Assembly (NCBI RefSeq): GCF_013697085.1
Contig: NZ_JACEFT010000004.1
Coordinates: 62,001-126,000, forward strand
Reading direction: 5' to 3'
Origin: Billgrantia kenyensis
Lineage (GTDB): Bacteria > Pseudomonadota > Gammaproteobacteria > Pseudomonadales > Halomonadaceae
DNA: 64,000 bases
Under the pieces are notes generated by a model. It was given only the letters and a program-made list of their open reading frames with translations. It was not told the origin of the DNA and ran no database searches. Below, one piece after another: positions 9,901-18,770 of the stretch (position 1 is the stretch's first letter; the number at the start of each line of letters is the position of its first letter). A program made the translations under genes and the position numbers.

Positions 9901-10007
9901 TTCTTGATCGCCAGCGAAGCCAGCAGGCCGCCGACGATCAGCAGCACCATGAGCAGGTTGGGGGCGACGCCGTGGTGGACCATCCAGGCGATGGGGCCGC
10001 GGCGCAT
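6903..10007 (-). CDS. RND efflux permease (HAE1/AcrB family)
   Basis: The inner-membrane proton-driven pump subunit of a tripartite efflux system, about 1034 residues, the full family length. There is an N-terminal helix, two large periplasmic loops and 12 predicted helices. The helix-4 proton-relay Asp pair is present in FIIALGIVVDDAIMVGENI. The adjacent fusion protein would bridge to an outer-membrane channel, but no TolC-type gene is in the window. Translation can start at ATG 10007, whose A is shared with the TGA of the fusion-protein gene, or at GTG 10010, which fits the AGGAG spacing slightly better. The gene is in the same operon as the BaeSR-like pair, in the way mdtABC is linked to baeSR in E. 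coli. The substrate is not predictable. Confidence 0.9.
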   Translation of the reverse strand: MRRGPIAWMVHHGVAPNLLMVLLIVGGLLASLAIKKEVFPEFELEIVHVAIGYPGATPEEVERSLLLPMEAALAGVDGIDEMTATANEGAGRVSVTLIDGVDVMRAYQDIQQAINAITNLPAAADPARFSLAGRARSVMNLQVHGWVDDRLLHDVAEEVRAELQGSPGISRVELSGHREREVQVLLDEEAMRRHGLDHRSLAGRIADEALDLASGRLTTAEGEWLIRYQGRRDEAREFAELPLIATADGGYLRLGDLSRVIDGFAESDREVLFNGAPALSLEVYQIGNQTPIGISDAVHAQLERLRAGLPEGVYLSVSQDTSEIYRDRLDLLLKNAWLGLALVLVLMALFLEARLAFWVTLGIPTAFLGAMLFLPWLGVSINMMSMFAFIIALGIVVDDAIMVGENIHSYREQGHSLREAAVRGAREMAVPISFAILSNIVAFMPLLFLPGFLGMIFAVIPVVVVTVFLVSWLEALFILPAHLAHRAGGREPPPWLRPLDALRRTLQNGLTHFTQQRFEPFLQRALDLRLLTVSLAIAVLAVSIAWSMSGRMGFSLMPRVESDRVQATVTLPVGSPIAEDRRIRDQLLDAAMALAERDDGPSFTASRAQIDGDRLNVRLTIERDSLDAWPPSRVAREWRDEAGDIMGAQAVRFESDFGGPGAGAALTLRLSHSDSRVLEAAATRLADELTEFEGLTDIDSGLADGKPQLELRLAPEGRALGLTGADLAAQLRGPLQGVTAIEQFVGRHEISIAVRLPSDERDSLGHLHQLPIRTADGQVVPLQRIAEIHLGRAATTLQRVDGRRQISVTADTDSDAQINQVVATLQADVFPSLQAAWPGLELTLGGRQQDTAENVSALTQATWLTLIALYALLAIPFRSYLQPLLVLAAIPFGVIGAMAGHAIMGFGLSVISLMGMLALSGVVINDALVLIDYANRRRREGFGAREAIVAAATRRLRPILMTTMTTFLGLAPMIFETSRQARFIIPMAISLGFGMLFATVILLVLVPCLYLMLERVRERWGHQSQTHPTQEPTR

Positions 10008-11296
10008 CACGAGCGGGGCTCCTGGGATTCACCGGCGGGACGCTCCTGGTCAGCAATGCGTTGGCGCAGGCGCATGCCGTCCCGCGGCTGGCCGAGCTGG
10101 GAGGTCACCACCCGTTCCCCCTCCTCGAGGCCTTCGTCGACCAGCACCCGCGTTTCGCCGTGGTGAATCACGCTGACGGTACGTCGCCGCAAGCGCTCCT
10201 CATCGTCCAGAACCCAGAGCACATTGCCCGGGCGCAGGGCCGCGGCGGGCAGGGTGAAAAGGCCTTCACGGGGGCGGGGTTCGAACTCGAGGCGTACCAC
10301 GTCCCCCAGGCGCAGGGCCGGGGCGCCGTTTTCCAGCCCCAGAGGATCCTCGATCGCCACCAGCAACTGAGCCTGCAGCCCCTGCTCTTCCAGTGCCGGC
10401 AAGATGGCTATCACCTCGCCGCGGCGCGCCTCTCCACTGGCCCAGGTGCGCGTCGACAGGCGTACCGAGCTGCCGGGACCGTCGGTACCGGCGGGCTTCA
10501 GCCACCCAAGGGCCTCGCCCGGGAGCGAGACCCGCACCCAGAAGCGGGAGACATCGACCAGATGGATGACCTCGGTCCCGCTGGCCAGCATACTGCCGGC
10601 GCCCAGCAACTGGGCCTGAACCATGCCAGGCCAGGGTGCCACGAGCGTGCTGCGCTCCAGCTCCAGCCGGGCCCGGTCGCGAGCGGCGCGAGCCCGTTCG
10701 ACTTCCGCCTCGGCATGGCGCAACTGTGGTTGACGCAGCACCAGGGCGCGGCGCTCGGCGGTCAGCTCGCGGCCGAAGCTGCGGTATTCGGCCTCGGCGC
10801 GCTGCTGCTCGCCACGCTCCATGGCAAGCTGAGCTTCGGCCTGTGCCAGTGCGGCCTCGGCCTCGCGCAGGGCCAGGCGCAGATCACTGTCGTCGATACG
10901 CACCAGTGCAGTGCCAGCTTCCACCACCCGACCCGGCAGCGCCTCGGCGGTGAAATCCTGTAACTCGCCTGCCACTCGGCTGGCGATACGCGCCTCGCGC
11001 TCGGCAATGACGCGGCCGAAGGCATGCAACTCAGGAGCGGCCGACTGACGCTGAACCTGCACGGTGTCCACCAGCGGGGCCGGCGCCTCGACCGGTGCGC
11101 GGCGCTCGATGCGGGGCGGCTGGGAGACCAGCCACCAGGCACCGGCGGCGCCCACCGCCAGCACCAGTACGGCAAGCAGCGCGCCGAGAGTGAATCGCCC
11201 GCGCTGGCGAAAACCTTTGCCGTTGAAGGCAGAGGGAGAGAAGGAAGGTAAGGCTGGCATCGGGGGCTCGCGACGGTCCATGAGTCGCTGAAGCAT
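10007..11296 (-). CDS. RND efflux periplasmic adaptor (membrane-fusion protein)
   Basis: The periplasmic adaptor linking the RND pump to an outer-membrane channel, about 429 residues from ATG 11296. It has an N-terminal helix (FTLGALLAVLVLAVGAAGAW), then a biotinyl-lipoyl half-motif, a long coiled-coil hairpin (ALREAEAALAQAEAQLAMER and the following LRHAEAEVERARAARDRA), the second lipoyl half (STLVAPWPGMVQ) and beta-barrel regions. The start is unclear: ATGs at 11296, 11281 and 11260 are in frame and none has a strong ribosome-binding site. As the first gene of the operon, it is preceded by TTGCAC repeats and a BaeR-box-like stretch. Confidence 0.85.
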   Translation of the reverse strand: MLQRLMDRREPPMPALPSFSPSAFNGKGFRQRGRFTLGALLAVLVLAVGAAGAWWLVSQPPRIERRAPVEAPAPLVDTVQVQRQSAAPELHAFGRVIAEREARIASRVAGELQDFTAEALPGRVVEAGTALVRIDDSDLRLALREAEAALAQAEAQLAMERGEQQRAEAEYRSFGRELTAERRALVLRQPQLRHAEAEVERARAARDRARLELERSTLVAPWPGMVQAQLLGAGSMLASGTEVIHLVDVSRFWVRVSLPGEALGWLKPAGTDGPGSSVRLSTRTWASGEARRGEVIAILPALEEQGLQAQLLVAIEDPLGLENGAPALRLGDVVRLEFEPRPREGLFTLPAAALRPGNVLWVLDDEERLRRRTVSVIHHGETRVLVDEGLEEGERVVTSQLGQPRDGMRLRQRIADQERPAGESQEPRS

Positions 11297-11312
11297 GGCG
11301 CACGCCGATGCA

Positions 11313-11346
11313 GCCAATGGTCACGAAAGGTGCAAGCAGTGTGCAA
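11313..11346. promoter_or_regulatory. Putative BaeR sites before the RND operon
   Basis: On the minus strand two TTGCAC copies (11346-11341 and 11335-11330) are 11 bases apart. They are followed by CTTTCGTGACCATTGGC (11329-11313), whose CCATTGGC end resembles the ATTGGC core of the published E. coli BaeR box. The TTGCAC array recurs before the spy-like gene. Confidence 0.5.
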
Positions 11347-11363
11347 GCGAGCGAAGGCGAGCC

Positions 11364-12419
11364 TCAGTGACAGGTTTCGCCGAGGATCAGTTCGGTCTTC
11401 AACAGGCGCGAGTGGCGCGGCTCCAGGCCCAGTATCATGCGTGCGGCCAGGCGTCCCTTGTCGCCGCTCTCCTGGCGAATGGTGGTCAGCCGCGGTGCCC
11501 GGTACTGGCCTTCGGCGATGCCGTCGAAGCCGATCAGGCAGAGGTCGTCGGGAATGCGCAGGCCACGCTGCTCCGCCAGGGTCAGGGCGGTCAGGGCAAG
11601 CCGGTCGGACATGCACAGCAGCAGGTCGGGGCGCTCGGCGTCGGGCAGATCGAGGATCTCCTCGATCACCGGGGCGCAGACGTCGAAGGTGTTCTCCTCC
11701 ACGTTCCACATCGGCACCTGCTCGCTGTCCAAACCGTGTTTCTCCAGTGCACGGTAGAAACCGCTCAGGCGAGCGCGGGTAATGGTACGCTCGGGTGGCA
11801 GCAGGATGTGCTCGGGCGTGACGCGCCCGTTACAGGGCGTTTCCGTGAGGCGCAGGTTGACGATGGCAGGGCGCTTGCGGGACTTGACGCTCAAGGCATG
11901 GTCGGCGATCTCGAAGCAGGACGGCTCGTTGTCGATATGCACCGACGGGTGACCGGCAACATTGAAGTCGACTGCCACCAGCGAGGCGTTGAGGGGCAGC
12001 GAGTCGAATAGCTCATCGGATGGCATCAGGCCGTAGACGATGAAGCCGTCGGCCATGCTGGCCGAATCGACCAGCTGGCACTTGGCCTGGCGCGCGGAGA
12101 GCAGCAGCAGCGTATGGCCCTGGGTGTCGAGTACCTCGGCCACGCCGGAAAGGAACTCGCTGGAGACGGCGTCGTTGAGGCTGTATGTGAGGCTCTCGGC
12201 GAGTATCACCGCGATGATTCGCGAGCGCCCGGTGCGCAGGCTGCGCGCCTTGGCATCCGGGCCTCGGTAGCCCAGCCGCTTGGCCTCTCCGAGGATGCGC
12301 TCACGCAGGGCCGGGGATAGCTGGTCCGGGCGGTTGAAGGCATTGGAGACGGTGGCGGTGGAGACGCCAAGCTCGCGGGCCAGATCCTTGAGAGTAATGC
12401 GGCGGGCCGGTGACGACAC
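11364..12419 (-). CDS. LacI family transcriptional regulator of the alpha-glucoside cluster
   Basis: A cytoplasmic repressor of 351 residues. The N-terminal helix-turn-helix reads ITLKDLARELGVSTATVSNA, followed by the hinge helix and a periplasmic-binding-protein-like sugar domain (about 62-345), including the LCLIGFDGIAEGQYRAPRLT segment typical of the family. The start is GTG 12419, preceded by AGGAAAA. It is the last gene of a sugar-uptake cluster on the same strand, so it probably controls that cluster in response to an alpha-glucoside or a derivative. A 16-base palindrome with a central CG, the usual LacI-type layout, lies before the binding-protein gene at 18648-18663. Confidence 0.85.
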   Translation of the reverse strand: MSSPARRITLKDLARELGVSTATVSNAFNRPDQLSPALRERILGEAKRLGYRGPDAKARSLRTGRSRIIAVILAESLTYSLNDAVSSEFLSGVAEVLDTQGHTLLLLSARQAKCQLVDSASMADGFIVYGLMPSDELFDSLPLNASLVAVDFNVAGHPSVHIDNEPSCFEIADHALSVKSRKRPAIVNLRLTETPCNGRVTPEHILLPPERTITRARLSGFYRALEKHGLDSEQVPMWNVEENTFDVCAPVIEEILDLPDAERPDLLLCMSDRLALTALTLAEQRGLRIPDDLCLIGFDGIAEGQYRAPRLTTIRQESGDKGRLAARMILGLEPRHSRLLKTELILGETCH

Positions 12420-12512
12420 GTAGGTTTTCCTGCTAATGAATACGAGGCTAGGATACCGCCCCGGCCGTGACCGGGACAGTCCTGCCGCGAGTCGAGCCTC
12501 GCCGTCAGGGCG

Positions 12513-13619
12513 TCAGGCCACGGCACGGGCCGCCTTGAGCGGCAGCGCCCGGTCGTCGCTGCCGAACAGATGAACGTGCTCGGGGTCGGGTGCCAGCGCG
12601 ACACGCTGGCCAACCGACCAGCGGGTGGGGGCCTCGCCGCGCTGGATCAGCAGGGTGTCTCCCTCCTTGGGCTCGAGGTAGACGTAGACTTCGTTGCCCA
12701 GGTACTCCACGTTGACGATCTCGAAGCCTTCCCGGTCCTGGGCCTCGGTCAGCCTCAGGTGCTCGGGACGAATGCCCAGTGTCAGCTCTTCTCCTTGGGA
12801 ATGGCCCGAGGCATCCTGGGGCAGGGTCAGCTCGGTCAGCCCGGTGGCGCCAACCCGGCAGCCGGTGGCATCGGCGCCGACCAGGCGCGCGGGCAGGAAG
12901 TTCATCGTCGGCGAGCCGATGAAGCCGGCTACGAACTTGGTCGCCGGGCGCTGATAGAGCTCCTGGGGGCTGCCCACCTGCTCCACGCGGCCGCGGTTGA
13001 GTACCACGATCTTGTCGGCCAGGGTCATCGCCTCGACCTGGTCGTGGGTGACGTAGACCATGGTCGAGCCGAGGCGCTTGTGCAGGCGGGCGATCTCGTT
13101 GCGCATCTGTACCCGCAGCGAGGCGTCGAGGTTCGAGAGCGGTTCGTCGAACAGCAGGATGCGTGGCTCCCGGGCCATGGCGCGGCCCATGGCCACGCGC
13201 TGGCGCTGGCCGCCGGAGAGTGCCTTGGGCTTGCGCTCGAGCAGCTCCTCGAGCTGCAGGATGCGCGCCGTCGTCATCACCCGCTCGTGTACGGTCTCCT
13301 TGGCGGTCTTGGCCAGCTTGAGGCCGAAGGCCATGTTCTCGTACACGGTCATGTGCGGGTAGAGCGCGTAGGACTGGAACACCATTCCCACGCCGCGCTC
13401 TCGTGGCGGCAGCTCGTTGACCACCTGACTGCCGATGGAGAGCTCGCCGTCGCTGATCGACTCCAGCCCGGCAATCAGGCGCAGCAGGGTGGATTTGCCG
13501 CAGCCCGAGGGGCCGACGAAGACCACGAATTCGCCTTCACCGATCGCCAGGTCCACGTCCTTGATGATGTGGGTGCTGCCGAAGGCCTTGTTGATTTTGT
13601 CGAGGGTGACGCTTGCCAT
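12513..13619 (-). CDS. Sugar ABC transporter ATPase (MalK/UgpC/MsmX type)
   Basis: The cytoplasmic ATPase subunit of a carbohydrate importer, 368 residues. It has Walker A GPSGCGKSTLL, the Q-loop, signature LSGGQRQRVAMGRAMA, Walker B ILLFDEPLSNLD and the switch His in VYVTHDQVEAM, then a C-terminal TOBE/MalK regulatory region (about 240-368). The start is ATG 13619, with GAGG upstream; the in-frame ATG at 13628 is too close to that site. It serves the two permeases and the binding protein at 15.5-18.6 kb, and the alpha-glucosidase gene sits between them. ATPases of this class can be shared by several importers. Confidence 0.9.
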   Translation of the reverse strand: MASVTLDKINKAFGSTHIIKDVDLAIGEGEFVVFVGPSGCGKSTLLRLIAGLESISDGELSIGSQVVNELPPRERGVGMVFQSYALYPHMTVYENMAFGLKLAKTAKETVHERVMTTARILQLEELLERKPKALSGGQRQRVAMGRAMAREPRILLFDEPLSNLDASLRVQMRNEIARLHKRLGSTMVYVTHDQVEAMTLADKIVVLNRGRVEQVGSPQELYQRPATKFVAGFIGSPTMNFLPARLVGADATGCRVGATGLTELTLPQDASGHSQGEELTLGIRPEHLRLTEAQDREGFEIVNVEYLGNEVYVYLEPKEGDTLLIQRGEAPTRWSVGQRVALAPDPEHVHLFGSDDRALPLKAARAVA

Positions 13620-13704
13620 TCGATCCATCCTCGGCCGCTTTACGACCGTTGTTGTTCAAGACTTTGCCACTACGCTATCTGGAAGTGGTCAAGCGCAGCC
13701 ATTG

Positions 13705-15315
13705 TTAGAGGCGGAAATAGGCCGCCTGATAGGGCGGCAGATGTAACGTGTCGCCGCTCATCTCGTACTGGAAGCCGTGCTCCTGCAGCGCTTCGCGCAC
13801 CTCGGGCAGCGCCGCGCTCTGGGGCTGGCCGGTGAGGTTGAACACACACAGCAGCCTTTCGCCATCGCGCTGACGGGTGAAGGCGACCAGCGCTTCGTCC
13901 AGATCGAGCAGCGCCATGTCGCCGTCGAACAGGGCCGGGTGCTGCTGGCGGAAGTGCAGCAGGCGGCGGGTGGCGTTGAGCATCGACGCCGGATCGTCCT
14001 GCTGGCGCGCCACCGACATGGCCAGGTGCGGTTCGGCCACCGGCAGCCACGGCTCCACGCGGGAGAAGCCGGCCAGCGGGGTATCGTCCCAGGGCATCGG
14101 CGTGCGGCAGCCGTCGCGACCCTTGAAGTCGGGCCACAGTGGCAGGCCGTAGGGGTCCTGGATACGCTCGAAGGGCACCTCGGCCTCGGGCAGGCCCAGC
14201 TCCTCGCCTTGGTAGAGGCAGACGCTGCCGCGCAGGGAAAAGAGCAGGGCCAGCACTACGCGGGGGTAGGCCAAGGCGCACTCTTCGCCGCCCCAGCGAG
14301 TGGCGCTGCGCACCACGTCGTGATTGGACAGCGCCCAGCACGGCCAGGCGTCTCCAGCGAACTGCTGGAAACGCTCGATCACGCCGCGAATGTAGTCCGG
14401 TGAGCGCGGTGCGTTGAGCAGGTCGAAGGTGTAGGCCATGTGCAGCTTGTCGCCCCCCGAGGTGTACTCGGCCATGCGCTCCAGCGGCGTGTCGTCACCG
14501 ATCTCGCCCACCGTGGTGGAGCCGGGGTACTCGTCCATCAGCGCGCGCAGCTCGCGCAGGAACTCGACGTTCTCGGGGCGGCTGATGTCGTATATGTGGC
14601 GCTGCCAGGTATAGGGGTTCTCCTTGGGCGCGCCCAGCGTGCGGGTGGCGTCGATGGTCAGCGCCGGGTTGCTGCGCAGGCGCTGGTCATGGAAGTAGAA
14701 GTTGACCGTGTCGAGGCGGAAGCCGTCGACCCCCAGCTCCAGCCAGAAGCGCATGTTGTCGAGCTGGGCGGCACGCACCTCGGGGTTGTGGAAGTTGAGG
14801 TCCGGCTGGCTCGACAGGAAGTTGTGCAGGTAGTACTGCTGACGCCGGCTGTCGAAGGTCCAGGCCGGTCCGCCGAAGATCGACAGCCAGTTGTTGGGCG
14901 CGGTGCCATCCGGGTTGGGGTCGGCCCACACGTACCAGTCGGCACGCGGGTTGTCGCGATTCATGCGGCTCTCCTGGAACCAGGGGTGCTGGTCCGAGGT
15001 GTGGCTGATCACCTGGTCGATGATCACCTTGAGGCCGAGTGCATGGGCGCGTTCCAGCAGGGCCTTGAAGTCCGCCAGGGTGCCGAACAGCGGATCGACG
15101 TCGCGATAATCGCTGATGTCGTAACCGAAGTCGCGCATCGGCGAGGTGAAGAAGGGCGACAGCCAGATGCCGTCCACGCCCAGCGAGGCGACGTAGTCGA
15201 GCCGCTCGGTGACCCCTGGCAGGTCGCCGACGCCGTCGCCGTTGCTGTCCATGAAGCTGCGCGGGTAGATCTGGTAGATGACGCCGCCGCGCCACCAGAA
15301 GGTGTTGTCTTGCAT
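13705..15315 (-). CDS. GH13 alpha-glucosidase
   Basis: A cytoplasmic glycoside hydrolase of 536 residues that cleaves alpha-glucosides and can transglycosylate. It starts MQDNTFWWRGGVIYQIYPRS and closely matches the Halomonas sp. H11 alpha-glucosidase HaG as I recall it. The catalytic residues fall at identical numbers: nucleophile D202 (VDGFRLDTVNF), acid/base E271 (TTVGEIGDD) and D333 (SNHDVVRS). The start at ATG 15315 has an AAGGA site; the longer frame to 15420 would cross a hairpin. No signal peptide is seen, so substrates imported by the neighbouring ABC system are cut inside the cell. Maltose, sucrose and short alpha-1,4 oligosaccharides are likely. HaG also glucosylates glycerol, which could matter for compatible-solute metabolism. 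Confidence 0.92.
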   Translation of the reverse strand: MQDNTFWWRGGVIYQIYPRSFMDSNGDGVGDLPGVTERLDYVASLGVDGIWLSPFFTSPMRDFGYDISDYRDVDPLFGTLADFKALLERAHALGLKVIIDQVISHTSDQHPWFQESRMNRDNPRADWYVWADPNPDGTAPNNWLSIFGGPAWTFDSRRQQYYLHNFLSSQPDLNFHNPEVRAAQLDNMRFWLELGVDGFRLDTVNFYFHDQRLRSNPALTIDATRTLGAPKENPYTWQRHIYDISRPENVEFLRELRALMDEYPGSTTVGEIGDDTPLERMAEYTSGGDKLHMAYTFDLLNAPRSPDYIRGVIERFQQFAGDAWPCWALSNHDVVRSATRWGGEECALAYPRVVLALLFSLRGSVCLYQGEELGLPEAEVPFERIQDPYGLPLWPDFKGRDGCRTPMPWDDTPLAGFSRVEPWLPVAEPHLAMSVARQQDDPASMLNATRRLLHFRQQHPALFDGDMALLDLDEALVAFTRQRDGERLLCVFNLTGQPQSAALPEVREALQEHGFQYEMSGDTLHLPPYQAAYFRL

Positions 15316-15417
15316 CGGATTTCCTTGATACATGGCGTTGTACAGCCTTCGCGGGCCCGGAACTGACCTGGGGACAGGCGCTCTGCGAAGACGCTGTATA
15401 CCCTTCCTTGGGCGCTC

Positions 15418-15439
15418 CATTCTTCATCCCTGAAGAATG
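15418..15439. other. Perfect hairpin between permease and alpha-glucosidase genes
   Basis: cattcttca and tgaagaatg pair perfectly around tccc. No U-run follows, so it is not a standard terminator. In a shared transcript it could protect or process the mRNA between the highly expressed transporter part and the enzyme. I see no other feature in the 187-base gap. Confidence 0.4.
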
Positions 15440-15502
15440 AGCTTCGCGCCGACCTGCCCCCAGCGTCCCTCAGCAACTCAACTGCGATGTTCTTGCATTG
15501 GT

Positions 15503-16344
15503 TTACCCTTTCACCGCACCGGCCGTCAGCCCCGAAACGATGCGCCGCTGGAAGATGATCACCAGCACCACCAGCGGTACCGTCACCACCACCGAAGCGG
15601 CCATGATCGGCGCCCAGGGCAGCTCGTAGGCGCTGCCGCCGGAGAGCAGGGCGATCGCCACCGGCACCGTGCGCTGGCTGTCGGTCAGGGTGAAGGTCAG
15701 GGCGAACAGGAATTCGTTCCAGGCGGCGATGAAGGCGAGCAGTCCGGTGGTCGCCATGGCCGGCCACATCAGCGGCAGGAATACCTTGGTGATGGTTACC
15801 CAGGGTGTGGCGCCGTCCATGATCGCGGCCTCTTCCAGCTCCATGGGCAGCTGACGCATGAAGGTGGTCAGCACCCACACGGTGAAGGGCAGGGTGAAGA
15901 TGGTGTAGCTGAGGATCAGCCCACCCGGGTTGTTGTAAAGGTTGAGCGCGCGAATCACCTCGAACAGGCCCGAAAGCACCGCTACCTGAGGGAACATCGA
16001 CACGCCGAGAATCACCAGCAGCACCGTGGTACGGCCGCGAAAGCGCACCCGCCCCAGGGCGTAGGAGGCGGTGATGCCCAGCAGCAGGGCAATGAATACC
16101 ACGCTGGTGGCGACCAGGATCGAATTGAAGATCGCCTGCAGGAAGCTGCGCTGGGAAAAGATCTGCACGTAATTGGCAAGCGTTGCCCGCGTCGGCCACA
16201 GTTCGACCCGGAACAGGTCGCCGGAAGGCGTGAAGGAGGTCTTGATGGCGTAGTAGAACGGAAATACCGCGATCACCACGATCAAGGCCACCAGCAGCCA
16301 GAAGCCGGCACGCGCTGCGAGTTTGGAAAGCCGGCGTGAGGTCA

Positions 16345-16345
<1 letters not shown>
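15503..16345 (-). CDS. Sugar ABC transporter permease (MalG type)
   Basis: An inner-membrane subunit of 280 residues with six predicted helices. The EAA loop that contacts the ATPase is visible as EEAAIMDGATPWVTITKVFLP, matching the MalG/CUT1 family. The start ATG at 16345 shares its first base with the last base of the upstream permease stop, so translation is coupled. It forms the channel with the MalF-type permease for alpha-glucoside uptake. Confidence 0.9.
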
Positions 16346-17322
<977 letters not shown>

Positions 17323-17336
17323 CTCGGGCTCCAGGA

Positions 17337-18602
17337 TTACCAGTTGCGGCGCTTGAGCCGGGCGAGCTCAGCGTCCAGGTCGCTTACCGCCTGCTCGCCG
17401 CTGCGGTTGCCTGAGAGCACGTCATGGGTAGCGCTGAAGAAGGCATTGCTGACTCGGCCGTAGGCGTCACCGGTGGGAGCCGACGGGCGCGCCACGGCGT
17501 TGACGAAGGTCTCGTAGAGCTCACCGAAGAAGGGCACCGCCTCGAGCACTTCGTCGTCCTGGTAGAGCGACTCCAGTGTCGGGTTGTAGGCACCCTCGAT
17601 GGCGCGTCGCTTCTGTTCCTGCTCACCGGCGAGGAACGCCACCAGGTCGGCGGCAAGCTCGGGGTTATCGCTGTAGCGCGACACGGCCAGGTTCCATCCG
17701 CCCAGGGTCGCGGCGGTGCTGCCATCGCCGCTGTAGGGCAGTTGGGTCACGCCCACCTTGCCGCGCACCTCGCTGCCCTCGCTCTGGGCCAGCGCCCAGG
17801 CATAGGGCCAGTTGCGCATGAACACGGCATTGCCGCCCTGGAACACGCCGCGGGCCTCCTCCTCGGAGTAATTCAGTACGCCGCTGGGCGAGATGTCGCC
17901 GATCCAGGAAGCGGCAAGATCGAGTGCCGCGGCGGCCTGTGAATTGTTGATGGTGATCTCACCGTCGTGATCGACGAGGGTGCCGCCATCGTGGCTGGCC
18001 ACCCACTCCAGGGCGTTACAGGTCAGCCCCTCGTAGGCACGGCCCTGGAAGACGTAGCCGTGCATGCGGCTGTTGCCTGCCTCGCGCTCGCCGTTCTGGA
18101 TCTCGCGGGCGATCTCGGTCAGCTCTTCCCAGGTTTCCGGCGGCTCGAAGCCGTACTGCTCGAGCAGATCGGCGCGGTAGTAGAGCACGCCGGCATCGGT
18201 GAACCAGGGCATTGCCACCAGGCGGTCATCGATGGTGTTGTTGTCGACGATGGCGGAGAAGTGCCCGTCGCCGGCGTCGTCGCCCAGCACTTCGCGCAGG
18301 TCGAGCAGGTGATTGGCCAGCAGGCCCGGCCAGACGACGTCGATCTGCATGATGTCGATGTCGGTGGAGTTGGCCGAGAGAATCTGTTGATAGAGCGACA
18401 GGCGCTCGGTGGAGGAGTTGGGCGTCGAGACCACGTCGACACTGTGTCCGGTCTTCTCCTCCCAGGCGCGTACGCCCTGCTGGCAGAGCTGCAGCTCGGC
18501 GCCCACGGCGCCGCAGGAAATGGTCAGGTCGGCGGCCTGGGCGTGGCTGAGGCTGGTGGCTCCGGCAACGACGAGGGTGGTGAGCAACGTCTTCTTGTAC
18601 AT
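17337..18602 (-). CDS. Extracellular sugar-binding protein of the alpha-glucoside ABC transporter
   Basis: A periplasmic solute-binding protein of 421 residues (family 1). The signal peptide is about residues 1-24 (ends LSHAQAA). The mature protein has the family ARAWEE-like and DIDIMQIDVVWPG segments seen in AglE/ThuE trehalose- and maltose-type binders. The start at 18602 has AAGGATACCTTC upstream. It is the first gene of the transport operon and has a LacI-type palindrome about 45 bases upstream. The ligand is probably an alpha-linked disaccharide such as trehalose, maltose or sucrose, judged from the alpha-glucosidase neighbour. Confidence 0.88.
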   Translation of the reverse strand: MYKKTLLTTLVVAGATSLSHAQAADLTISCGAVGAELQLCQQGVRAWEEKTGHSVDVVSTPNSSTERLSLYQQILSANSTDIDIMQIDVVWPGLLANHLLDLREVLGDDAGDGHFSAIVDNNTIDDRLVAMPWFTDAGVLYYRADLLEQYGFEPPETWEELTEIAREIQNGEREAGNSRMHGYVFQGRAYEGLTCNALEWVASHDGGTLVDHDGEITINNSQAAAALDLAASWIGDISPSGVLNYSEEEARGVFQGGNAVFMRNWPYAWALAQSEGSEVRGKVGVTQLPYSGDGSTAATLGGWNLAVSRYSDNPELAADLVAFLAGEQEQKRRAIEGAYNPTLESLYQDDEVLEAVPFFGELYETFVNAVARPSAPTGDAYGRVSNAFFSATHDVLSGNRSGEQAVSDLDAELARLKRRNW

Positions 18603-18647
18603 GAAGGTATCCTTGTCGGCTTGTTGTTATCGCTGGCGGCTGAAGGG

Positions 18648-18663
18648 TCTTAAACGATTAAGA
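18648..18663. promoter_or_regulatory. LacI-type operator before the sugar-uptake operon
   Basis: TCTTAAACGATTAAGA has 7 of 8 base pairs symmetrical and a central CG, the standard layout of LacI-family operators. It lies 46 bases before the binding-protein ATG. The regulator is probably the LacI protein at 11.4 kb. Confidence 0.6.
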
Positions 18664-18770
18664 TCATTCGGCGCCTAGTTAGCCGTTTCTGCCTGGCGAG
18701 TTCAACCTCGACTTTCGGCTAAGAGTGCGGGTCGTCTTTCCCGGTGCTTCCAGAGCCTGGCTTTCGGGAA

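Noticed and set aside
15316-15420. 35-residue extension of the alpha-glucosidase
   Set aside because: The extra part does not match the H11 enzyme and crosses the hairpin at 15418; ATG 15315 has AAGGA and gives the matching numbering.
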